Below, piece by piece: positions 42,911 to 52,877 of a stretch of 64,000 nt of DNA. The translations under genes were made by a program, and so were the position numbers. Below the pieces are notes generated by a model that was not told the origin of the DNA, searched no databases, and worked only from the letters and a program-made list of their open reading frames with translations. This DNA comes from Tubulanus polymorphus. Lineage: Eukaryota > Nemertea > Palaeonemertea > Tubulaniformes > Tubulanidae. The stretch covers positions 22,604,153-22,668,152 of the forward strand of contig NC_134028.1 of assembly GCF_964204645.1 (NCBI RefSeq). Direction: 5' to 3'. Numbering within the stretch: position 1 is the first letter of the stretch; the number at the start of each line of letters is the position of its first letter.

Positions 42911-43271
42911 TAAGCATAGAACTATAAGCGAACGGGAAGACCAACTCCGTGACGTAACTATACATTTGCCTTTGCTATCTTCGAAATTGATCAGCGCCCT
43001 CACCGGTGGCGATAAACAATAGATTCTCGGAAATATTTTCGACTATAATAAACTCTTCGAGCATCGGACATTACCGTTTATCAAGATTAAGTATTAAGAG
43101 TTAAACAAATCAATGAAAAACGCTAAATTAAGAATAGAGACCGGCAACCAGTCAACAACATATGTTGTTTATCACCACTGGTGAGGGCGCTGAACAAAAC
43201 ACAAGATTACTAGCGGTGCCTAGCGGATTTTTGAGGAGTCGGCCTTCCCTTTCGCTTATAGTTCTATGCCA
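42911..43271. repeat. 360-bp inverted-repeat element
   Basis: Outer arms GCATAGAACTATAAGCGAA (left) and TTCGCTTATAGTTCTATGC (right, with small differences) and inner arms TCAGCGCCCTCACCGG and CTGGTGAGGGCGCTGA are all inverted copies. A piece of a related element is seen at 61090-61140. It lies between the RFX and MIB-TSP1 genes. Confidence 0.75.
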
Positions 43272-44011
43272 TAAGAGATTCGTAACTCATTGAATCGATT
43301 CCTACGGAAATCAATTATTCAAATGAAATATGAATCAAAATCTCTAAATTACTGAAACCAGCCATGCTTACTTTGATGGTTGAATTGTTTTGTTAATTAC
43401 TTACTTGGGCTGAGAATGATCAAAATTCGACTTCGTGAGAAAAGCTTCCTTTCCGACGATAAAAAAGTCTCCATATAGTACCCATGCTATATACTCAGGC
43501 TTCCGAAATATGGCTGAAATAAATCGATTCTCACTAACCTCCTGATGATGTCGGCTATCCGCTCGTGACGTGACTTCTTCGCTTCTGTTTGACCGGGCCC
43601 AGAGCTATTGATGCCCAGTCCGGCGAATGATCTGTGTTATCGATATCTTGTTATCGACGATGCAGCAGATGTATCCTCTTCCCTCCATATGCGCAACGAC
43701 AATACAATCGCTAAACTGATATCTAGCATTTCGGAAGCCATACGGATTTCAGCGGTCGGTTAGCGAGAAAGTTATGATGAATTGTAAAATGTAAGTGTCG
43801 ATGGTGCGCTTTATTTTTTCGATACATGTATCAAACAATAATAAAAACCACGTGGCGTTTGACATTAGAAAAAAAGTTTAGATCAGAACTCAAATTCAAG
43901 ATCATACGAGATACGATTAGTTTCGTTTGGTTTGACGAGTTTTTCACATTATACTATGCCTTTTCTTTTAATATTTACGTTTTTCATGAACTGAATTTAT
44001 TTAGGAATGGA

Positions 44012-47000
44012 ATGCATTTCGTGCTGCTCGGATTCGTTTTTCTAATACAAGTATCGACAGTCCTCAGTGAATCGGGTGAGTTTTTGATCTTTAGGTTAAA
44101 TAGTTTTGTTTGACGCTATACATTTGTTTGTATTGTTTTTCTAAAGGTTCTGGGGTATCACCAGGCCTAGAAGAGGCAGATTTACTCACTAAAGTGCCGG
44201 GTTAGTGAAATCAGTGTTTCGTCTAAAGGCCATGATAGCCTAATTTCAATTGATTATTTTGTTTCTACCAACAATTTCTAATGACATTCTTTAACAATCT
44301 TAATTTTTCTAAAGGTTCTGGGGTGTCGTCAGGCCAAGAAGAGTCAGATGTACTCGATGAAGTACCGGGTTAGTGAAATGAATACACGTTTTTAGCTAAA
44401 GGCGTTGATATTCTTATTTCAATTTATTGATTTCGTTTTTATCAATTACAAAAAGTATAATGACACATTTTAACCAATTGTCAATCTGTGCCTCTTTGGA
44501 AACTCAAGCTGTTCATTACAACTTAATGTATCTAGTTTCAATGTACAAATCGCTCTGATACAATCCGATTCAAAAGCGAATAATAAGTTGATATCAATCC
44601 TAAATAAAGATTCCTCATCTGAGAATCAGATACACATTTGTGAAATCTGGTTTTAGAGTCAAATGTCTAGAAATTATCATCTTTCAAGTCGGGACTCGTA
44701 ATCAGACTGAGTCCAAGTGTATGGCAAAATTTAAGTATTTCTTACTGTGTCTTCATCAGATGTTCTTGGTATTTTTACAGGGTCGCAAATAGCGTATCTG
44801 TTAGGTGAAGGGACACGCGTTATACCCGGAAGTGATTGGGACGCATTTATGAATGGAGATCCGGTAAAAATTGCACAAAAATATCCAGACAAATTCAACT
44901 GAAATAGACAAATAACGAGTAATTTCCTCTCTATTCTCCAGTCATTTGATGTTTATATCATTTGTGTTTCTAGGAAGGAAAGGTTGGTGTAGTAAGGGAA
45001 GTGCGATACAATCAAAACGGTGATGTGGAAACCGTGGAAGTTGAATGGGACTCGGGGCTGGATCAAATCCATAAAATGGGTCAGGATGACACATATGAAT
45101 TGAAATTGGCTACGCTGGGTGAGTGACACCGGGTTATGGTGTAGGGTGTGCTGGCCAAAAAAGCACATAGGTCACACTACTACCGATCTGATCCTAGCTA
45201 CCAACAGCTTTGTAATAACCTTCCAATGAATCTAGTGTGTTCTTCCTGGATGTGTCCATGTTACATTATTAAAAAACCCTGAGGCCCGAAAAACGATTTG
45301 AGAAAAAAATAATTTTCAAAAACATTTCAACGACTGCAAGCATGCCATATTGCATTTAGAGCAGCCATCTTTGACTAGTTCGCCATCTAGTGGACAATTA
45401 GGTCTGTAGGTCAGTCACCTGTGAAGTGACCTTGCCCTTACCTCGAGGTTTTAATTGTCATCCCATACGAGACAACCGTGACATTGCCATGGAGTGGGTT
45501 TTCAAACATCATTGACCAGTACTATTCTATTCTAAGGACACTATGGTTGGGGAGAATGGACGAAATGCAGCGCGCAATGCGGACGTGGTTCGAAGCATAG
45601 AATTCAAATAGCCACCTGTGTCGATGGAGATTACTGCGTAGGAAAAAAGAAAACGGAGAACAAACATTGCAACATACCTTGTAAAGACGGTGAGTTATCA
45701 AATATCATTCACAATGTATTTGAAAATTATGAAATTGAAAAAACAGAAAACTTATTCTTATCAAGTCATTGTTTTCTGCTCACAGATTACCTTTAAGATG
45801 TATTTCCAATATGATATTATATATAGTATGATTTAATGCATACATCATTTTCAATGGGAACAGTTAAACGATCCGAAACTGATCAATTTCTTAACTTTTG
45901 ATACTTTGGGTTTGTCACAATGATACTTGGACTTACTGATGCTTGGGTTTTCTCTAAATTTGGGTTTTGTCTGACTGTGGATAGGCAAACAGTTGGTCGA
46001 TTTAATGCAGTATGGTACTCACGTTGTTCCCGGTCAGGACTGGAATGAGGATACGAACGGGAAGCCGGTAAGTAGGATTAGGAGTCTGATGACATGTCAT
46101 TGCAGGGCCGTACCTAGCATACGAATTACGGGGGGAGCTAAGAAATTATGTTTATAATCTTGTACAAGTAAATAAATCATTGATTCATTCATTCAATGGC
46201 AGTTCTATAGCATATAACAATAATATCTACAACAGGTCCTTTTCCAAAAACTTTGGGGGCAACTGACCCAGCCATGTATGGCCCTGCATCGATTATTTAT
46301 GACTGCATGGGTTAGTTGATCGAAGGGTGGTTTAAGTAAACTGGTAGAAAATTGCAGTAATGGCAATTGAAAAATACATTCTTGCCAGGATCCAGCTCCT
46401 TGGATTATGAGTTTGAGTGATTAGTCATTGGTTAAGGCAAATCATAACTTTCGGCAGAACTGGCCTCTACTTCAACTTATACAATTTTTAGCAACTGACC
46501 AATGATTGATCAAAGGTACAACCACTCTATCCTACTCTTTGGACGTATATACTTGATTTTAAAGCAGAGTTCTAAACAGAAAAAACGTTAATTAACAAAA
46601 CGATAATGGTGTTTGCGTATCATTCGTAAGCATATGAATACTTAATAATCGCTTCTTTCCTCAGCAAGGACAAATAGGTATTGTCGTGGACTTCAGATCT
46701 GACGAAAGGAATCAGCCAAACAGTGTCGAAGTCAAATGGGATTCGGGGGCCGATCGCTTTCATGATATGGGCAATAATGGCAAATATGAATTGGATCTGG
46801 CTATAGAGGGTATTGTATTGTTATCCCCTATTTACTCGAAAAACGCCGTGTTTAAACTGATAGATGCCTTTAACTTTTTTTGATAGTATCATGTATAATA
46901 TGATAACTTGTAAAATGACTTGATGAAGCCCGTTGTTTCAAAAGTACATCCTTGTCATTTAATCCTGAAAGGACTGAAATAGGGCATTCCTTGCAGGGCA

Positions 47001-47433
47001 TTATTCGTGGGGACATTGGTCGAAATGTAGTGCAACCTGCGGTATTGGAAGTAGAAAACGATATCAGAAGAACAAATGCCTGGGTGGTGACTACTGCACA
47101 GGAGAAAAGTTGGACATCTCAGAACAATGCTTTCATCCATGCAAAGGAGGTAGATTTTAATGAAAAAGATTATCCGTAGGACGTGTTGGTTATACCCTGC
47201 GAAAGGTAACGCGCCTAAATTCGCGTGTTTCCCTTTTCCTTATTTCAGTGCACGAGGCGTACTGCGACGGTGAAATACAGAACTACGATTTTTTCTTAAA
47301 ACTGCACGAAGATCAAGATATACCGGAAAAGCTGGCCGAAAACTGTTACTGGCAAACGAAAGACGGAGTCAGGCATCACATTCACTTTCCGCACGGCGTT
47401 TACTTCCACGGGGAAGATAAAAACGAATCTTGA
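44012..47433 (+). CDS. Secreted MIB/HERC2-TSP1 tandem-module protein
   Basis: Ten exons: 44012-44075, 44147-44200, 44315-44368, 44781-44863, 44974-45118, 45537-45689, 45985-46067, 46665-46809, 46997-47149, 47249-47433; 1119 nt, 372 aa, phases match. Residues 1-19 are a clear signal peptide (MHFVLLGFVFLIQVSTVLS). Exons 2 and 3 are duplicated 54-nt linkers. Then come MIB/HERC2 domain 1 (58-133; GTRVIPGSDW, VEWDSG, YELKLA), TSP type 1 repeat 1 (134-184; YGWGEWTKCSAQCGRG), MIB/HERC2 domain 2 (185-260; GTHVVPGQDW, VKWDSG, YELDLA), TSP1 repeat 2 (261-311; YSWGHWSKCSATCGIG) and a 61-residue tail rich in His and acidic residues. The exon sizes 83+145+153 repeat exactly, showing a whole-module duplication. 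TSP1 repeats are extracellular adhesion modules; MIB/HERC2 domains are best known from cytosolic ubiquitin ligases. The function is unknown. AATAAA at 47462-47467 follows. Confidence 0.87.
45271..45515 (+). repeat. Dispersed repeat, copy 1
   Basis: Shares CCCGAAAAACGAT, TTCAACGACTG, AGTTCGCCATCTAG, GGTCAGTCACCTGTGA-type and ACATTGCCATGGAGTG segments, in order, with 57385-57633. It lies in the intron between exons 5 and 6 of the MIB-TSP1 gene; the second copy lies in an intron of the second SLC22 gene. Confidence 0.7.
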
Positions 47434-47461
47434 GTAGATATAGTTTGTTTATAGTTAACCG

Positions 47462-47467
47462 AATAAA
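47462..47467 (+). terminator. Poly(A) signal of the MIB-TSP1 gene
   Basis: AATAAA 29 bases after the stop codon. Confidence 0.6.
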
Positions 47468-48244
47468 ATAACATGTGCTTCACGTGTATCGTGGAAAAAC
47501 CGATACTTCTTTCGTTTGTCTTTCTATATTAGAGCCTTTCCATTGTAATCATAAGTCATTTGTAAATTTGTGATGGGTTTCAACATTCAGTTAGAATCGT
47601 CTTTGTTAGTTAAGAATGACCGTCTTTTGGTCATTAAAAAAAAGGATTTCCATCGTAGAACCAATGATCGTTCGTTGAAACCGATATTCGATTCTGCTGA
47701 CTCGTAATTTTGTAACAGAACTCTTACAGAGTTGCTTACCATAGACAAGTGACTATCCCATTCAAATGAGGTATAAAACTTACATTCCGAAGTAAAACTA
47801 ACAGAGGATTTTGACGTTTCGGCTCAAATGATACGAGCCATTTTTAAAGCAGATTTTTTTGTCCTGAAAATAGCCCATAAAATCGAAACGTCGTTATCCA
47901 CTATTAATTTCACTTCGTTTTGTAGGATTTTCTTTAATGCTCACTGCATGATTTGATTCCACAAATTTGGGCCTTATAATGACAGACCATGCATGTAACC
48001 TAAAACGATCAATTAAAAAAGACTCATCAATTCTACTCCGGCGAACGTTGTCGGCTCTTGCTTTAGATGTCTACGTGTGTTTGCTTGAATGATTAATATG
48101 TGGATAAACATTTGAAATCAATCTGTGTAATCAGCTGTGACGATTTAACGAACACGCGAACATTACTACTGACTGGGAAAGGCATTTCAGATCCAACACG
48201 CACATCACTAACTAACTTGCGCGCAGATCTCCATAAACGACATT
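47468..48244. other. Intergenic gap with palindromic fragments
   Basis: Includes a small hairpin (ATGACCGTCTTTTGGTCAT near 47617) and GACGTTTCG-containing segments (47790-47900) seen elsewhere in the window. There is no gene. Confidence 0.4.
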
Positions 48245-48816
48245 ATGAGGGTTTTTATCGGTGTGTTTATTTTGGGTAAGTGACCTTCGTTGTTTGTTTC
48301 CGTAGACCTGTCTATAATTCAATTGAAAAAGAATCCGTAATTATTAAGAGAAACTATGGGTTAAATGACGTTTCGACCGAAATCAAAGAGTCATTTTCGA
48401 TGACTGTCAGTTTTGGAAAAGGCCAATGGAATTGAGTCGACTATGCTCTCATAGTTTTTCGTTATGAGTTTTCTTTCAACCAGAACTGTTATTTGGTGTA
48501 TCGAGTGGATCATGATAGGACTAATTTCCGTGGTTATCGATCTACTTACCCCACAAATATGAATGTAAATGATACTCAAGCGACCGACGCGATAATACTC
48601 TTTCATTTTGTAGTCGTTTTAGAATGTGTAAGTACCGACGCTCAAAGGGATCCTCAGTTTTGCAATCGTTTCTGTCAGTCTGACACGAATGTTGCGCGCT
48701 GTTTGAAGAGTTGCCAATTCGCCGTCGACTGCGAGAACCAATGCCGTCCGAAACTCGATACACCCGAATTCTCAGCTTGTTGGTCGGAATGCGCTTCGAA
48801 AGAACACAAAAACTGA
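48245..48816 (+). CDS. Secreted cysteine-rich peptide with four CX3C motifs
   Basis: Two exons: 48245-48275 (donor TTGG|GTAAGT, phase 1) and 48614-48816 (acceptor TCATTTTGTAG); 234 nt, 77 aa. The intron splits the signal peptide (MRVFIGVFIL/VVLECVSTDA), a common layout for small secreted peptides. The mature part of about 57 residues has eight cysteines arranged as four CX3C pairs (spacing C3C-8-C3C-6-C3C-13-C3C), with charged and polar residues between. Two CX3C pairs facing each other are the mark of disulfide-linked helical hairpins, so one or two such hairpins are inferred. I do not recognise a named family. It could be a defence, signalling, mucus or venom-type peptide; nothing in the sequence decides this. 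AATAAA at 48833-48838 follows closely. Confidence 0.72.
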
Positions 48817-48832
48817 CCCACAATTACAACCG

Positions 48833-48838
48833 AATAAA
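48833..48838 (+). terminator. Poly(A) signal of the CX3C peptide gene
   Basis: AATAAA 17 bases after the stop; a second AATAAA lies near 48912. Confidence 0.55.
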
Positions 48839-49557
48839 CGAAAAATTAAGTCATCAATCGATAGTTAACTTTTTACTGCATTCGCATCTTGACTTAGTTT
48901 ACATCATGAAATAAACGAGGATTTTCTTACGTTGTCTAAGTCGCGTTGTTTGAAACAATCTTCTTAGGTGTCATCATACGCGATATGATTTCCAGTACGA
49001 TACGGGAAACATAATCTACCGTAAAGCTATAACGATTCGTATTAACACTCGTCTTTATCTTCAAAGGTAACGAAGGCTGATCGTGATGTGAAGAAATGGT
49101 CTAGAATCTGAAATCGAGCTTTTGGGACGTAAGAATCTTTACAAATAGTAGAATGTACACACCATGCATAACTACTGAGTGATTGAAGTATCCATGGGCA
49201 GATTCAGGGGTAGACTTCGACAGAAGCACAGAGAAATAAAAAGGGCGTATAATATGCTGAACAAAGCAAAACAAATGTCTGAAAATTTCGGTGCATTTTC
49301 ATACAATTTCTAGCACTCGGGGGACATTTTAAAGAGAAAATAAGCTAAATCTTGCGCTGCGGACTGCTGTCTTATTAAATGCGGGAAAAGAGCCATGAAA
49401 AATGTCACCTTCGTATTTTCAAAGGGCATGGGGAAATTGCGACTATATAGCACGTGCTGCTTGTACTCCTGTGTGAATCCGCCCCTGATTCCTTGAAGCA
49501 ATTACAAGAAAACATAAACATTCATCTAGGTTTATGTAGAGAGCAAGGAGAGAAACA
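48839..49557. other. Convergent intergenic gap
   Basis: Between the plus-strand peptide gene and the minus-strand GPCR gene. No exon or nameable repeat seen. Confidence 0.4.
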
Positions 49558-50535
49558 CTACTTCATTAGTTCCAGTTTTACTTGATTGGTGATACTTTGA
49601 ATTTCTCGCCGAAACGCGTCCAACGTAGAGATGTAGATAAGGAAATTTACGGCATTGTTTCCAAAGGAGAAAATACCGGACATATTTTTTACCACCCCGG
49701 CGTGCCAGTTAAAGCACACGGATGAATGCGAAGTGATTGTGTAGCTGAAAATTATTGAAATGATGAGCGGAGAAGCGAATGTGACGTTTGCCACTAGAAC
49801 ACTGACAAGTGTAGGGATACATCGAGACGACTTGCCGTTTTGATTAACCGGTGTGACTTTGCGCGTATTGACTAGTGCGTGGCTTATTGCGACCAAACAG
49901 GAGACGTTCCCGACCCACGGGATGAAATAGTCGACGATAAGATGTAAACAAACAGTGAAAATGCGAACAACAAGTGAGAGATGCCTTAGATGGTCGAAAA
50001 CACATACGAAATAGCCTTCGGAATTGCCTATTCCAGATCCGTTTGTGACATTCGCTGCATTTAAAGCGACCAAAACGAACGCTGAAAACATGGTAACGAA
50101 TCGAATCTTCGTCGTGAAGTAGAAATGTTTACAAAAAGGATGAATAATGACGATAGCTCTTTCTGTAGAGAAGATAATGACGATCCAGGCAGAAAGTCCA
50201 GCGCTCGTTACCGTCGAGAACATCAATATCTTACACCATATTCGTGAAGGATTTATTTCTAAGACCGAGTGAATCCTAAACGAGAATCCTAACTGAGATA
50301 GAAATTGATAAGTGCCCGCCCACAGGGCCACGCAATCCGTCATCGCTAGAGGAGTCAGATATTGAACAGCCCATGATTCTAGTTTGCGACGAATTCTGAA
50401 TAGAATGACGAGCGAAAGAAGATTGCCGACGGTACCAAACACGAGACTGATCGACGAGTAAACGACAGTGCAGATGAATAGACGATGTTTCCAGTATTCT
50501 GACAGACAAAGCGCCGAACTATTGAAACCACGCAT
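49558..50535 (-). CDS. Class A (rhodopsin-type) orphan GPCR, copy 1
   Basis: An intronless 325-codon frame from the Met shared with copy 2 (an upstream in-frame ATG at 50553 adds six residues outside the region of similarity). Seven hydrophobic segments are visible. GNLLSLVILF in TM1 holds the conserved Asn, LAMTDC in TM2 the Asp, WCK the TM3 Cys, FVCVFD the loop-2 Cys, YFIPW the TM5 Pro, FASPL the TM6 Pro. The DRY motif is replaced by TER and NPxxY by NAVNFLIY, as in divergent peptide-type receptors of invertebrates. An NSS glycosylation site lies at the N-terminus. Ligand unknown; resemblance to FMRFamide-type receptors is a guess. A nearly identical paralogue lies 2 kb upstream on the same strand. 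Confidence 0.82.
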   Translation of the reverse strand: MRGFNSSALCLSEYWKHRLFICTVVYSSISLVFGTVGNLLSLVILFRIRRKLESWAVQYLTPLAMTDCVALWAGTYQFLSQLGFSFRIHSVLEINPSRIWCKILMFSTVTSAGLSAWIVIIFSTERAIVIIHPFCKHFYFTTKIRFVTMFSAFVLVALNAANVTNGSGIGNSEGYFVCVFDHLRHLSLVVRIFTVCLHLIVDYFIPWVGNVSCLVAISHALVNTRKVTPVNQNGKSSRCIPTLVSVLVANVTFASPLIISIIFSYTITSHSSVCFNWHAGVVKNMSGIFSFGNNAVNFLIYISTLDAFRREIQSITNQVKLELMK

Positions 50536-50553
50536 TCGAACGACGTCATACAC

Positions 50554-51480
50554 AAAAATACACCACTGATTCGTGCGGCTAATAAGTCGTCATACCCTGC
50601 TGGCCAGTCATATCGTTTCACTGTTGCTATCCCATCGATAACGATATCGCGACACTTTATACATCAAGGTATTGAAGCACAGTTTGATATCAAGATAAAA
50701 CTAATATGTTTACTTACTTGAGTATGAGATTACTTAACAGTTCAAGTATACACTTTTTGAAAACCTGTTGCGATAAGTGAGATAGCCGAGCACGACGAGA
50801 TATTTGCAGTACAAAACTCAATTTTTATTTGCAGAAGGACAATATGTAGCCTATACATAACATCAAAATGTATAATAAAATCCTCAGGCATATTAAAGAT
50901 TTTGAAGGCAAAATTTATTTCAGGTCGAAATCAAATAATATATAAAAGAATGTATGACTATTTAGTTTCTGTCTCAGTAGTTTCCTATTTTGTTGATAAA
51001 CGAGAGAGTAAAGATGAACAAGAATATGTAGAATCTACAGGGAAGAATTTAAACTGAATTCATATACAGAGCCGGTACTCAAAATGTACAAAGATTGTGA
51101 TATTCCGCCGGGTCTGCGTGGAGATCTTTTTGCCGAACTTATATTCAGCGAATGTAACCAGTTCAATGGTAATTTTCTGCGCAGTCGTGACTCATATCTG
51201 AAAGTTGTATTCTATCTTAACAACACTCGTCATTAACCTGCTGAACTTGCTAAATCATCTAAGGCGCAAGCCCGGTTATTTATTGTTGTGATATTTTGTG
51301 TCTGTCTTATAGCACATAGATCAGAATCTAATATAAAGAAATGTGAATGCTAATTTTCTTATACTTCTCAAAGGCAAGATAAAGTTCTTGAGATACGTAG
51401 GTCTCTTGATATTGATGGAGAGACAAGTATATAGAATACAAGGAACATAAATATCACATGCGTCTTTCAGTCATTTAGAC
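50554..51480. other. Spacer between the GPCR paralogues
   Basis: AT-rich, no exon or nameable repeat. Homology between the two GPCR copies stops right at the Met of MRGFNSS, so the 5' flanks are not duplicated. Confidence 0.45.
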
Positions 51481-52491
51481 CTAAGTATAAAAATCTAAAA
51501 CGAACTTATCGTCACTAAACTTCACCAGTTTAAGTTTAACACGATTAGTAATATTATGGAGTTCTCGTCGAAACGCGTCCAACGTGGAAATATAGATAAG
51601 GAAGTTAACGGCATTGTTTCCTAACGAGAAAACACCGGCGATATTTTTTGCGACCCCGGCGTGCCAATTAAAGCACGTAGATAACTTCGAAATGATGGCG
51701 AAGAGTGTTAATGCTACAATGAGCGGAGTAGCGAATGTGACGTTTCCCACGAGAACGCTGACAAGTGTAGGGATACATCGAGACGACTTACCGTTACGAT
51801 TTACAGGTGTTACTTTGCGCGTATTGACTAGTGCATGGCTGATCGCGACCAGGCAGGAGACGTTCCCGACCCACGGGATGAAATAATCTACCATTAAAAG
51901 TGAATACACACTGTGCATGCGAACTACTGCTGGCCGTCGTCGCAACGGGTCAAAGGCACATAGAAAGTAGCCGTCCAAATTAATGACCTCAGTTCCGTAA
52001 GCCATATTTGCACCGTTGGACTTCGTCAAGATAAATGCCAAAAACATGGAAATGAATCGAATCTTGGACGTAAAGTGAAAATTTCTACGAAAAGGGTGAA
52101 GAATGACGATAGCTCTTTCCGCAGAGAGGACGATGACGATCCAGGCAGAAAGTCCAGCGCTCGTTACCGTCGAGAACATCAATATCTTACACCATATTCG
52201 TGAAGGATTTATTTCTAAGACCGAGTGAATCCTAAACGAGAATCCTAACTGAGATAAAAATTGATAAGTGCCCGCCCACAGGACCACGCAATCCGTCACC
52301 GCTAGAGGAGTCAGATATTGAACAGCCCATGATTCTAGTTTGCGACGAATTCTGAATAGAATGACGAGCGAAAGAAGATTGCCGACGGTACCAAACACGA
52401 GACTGATCGACGAGTAAACGACAGTGCAGATGAATAGACGATGTTTCCAGTATTCTGACAGACAAAGCGCCGAACTATTGAAACCACGCAT
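51481..52491 (-). CDS. Class A (rhodopsin-type) orphan GPCR, copy 2
   Basis: An intronless 336-codon frame from the Met shared with copy 1 (an in-frame ATG at 52563 would add 24 residues not shared with copy 1). Same receptor layout: GNLLS, LAVTDC, WCK, AER in place of DRY, FLCAFD, YFIPW, FATPL, NAVNFLIY. The first 120 residues are almost identical to copy 1, while TM4, loop 2 and TM6 differ strongly. The tail is longer than in copy 1 by about 12 residues. Ligand unknown. Confidence 0.82.
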   Translation of the reverse strand: MRGFNSSALCLSEYWKHRLFICTVVYSSISLVFGTVGNLLSLVILFRIRRKLESWAVQYLTPLAVTDCVVLWAGTYQFLSQLGFSFRIHSVLEINPSRIWCKILMFSTVTSAGLSAWIVIVLSAERAIVILHPFRRNFHFTSKIRFISMFLAFILTKSNGANMAYGTEVINLDGYFLCAFDPLRRRPAVVRMHSVYSLLMVDYFIPWVGNVSCLVAISHALVNTRKVTPVNRNGKSSRCIPTLVSVLVGNVTFATPLIVALTLFAIISKLSTCFNWHAGVAKNIAGVFSLGNNAVNFLIYISTLDAFRRELHNITNRVKLKLVKFSDDKFVLDFYT

Positions 52492-52877
52492 TTGTAAGAC
52501 GCGGTTCTTTACCAAAGAAGACTTTCTAGGGTAACGTGTCGTCACTTCCAATCGAGTCGTCACATCGCGAGATAGCTATAGAAATCTGAGTATCGACATT
52601 TAGCATAAGACGACTTGATATTTTTGTCCTTCTCTTTGAAGTATGAAATGACTGCCTGAAAGCGATATTCAGGTGAAATGTGATAAGATAAAGAATATAC
52701 GTAAACATTTCTGAAACAAAAAGCGTGCGCGATAAATTAAATGACCTACATTCCGTCGCAGTATAGTTGAATATGTAAAACCGTTAGTTCGCTTTTTATT
52801 CAATCGTTCACGGAACAATAACGAATATCAAAAAGGCTGACTGAAAGCATGGTCATACGCCGTTTATAGTTCGCGTA

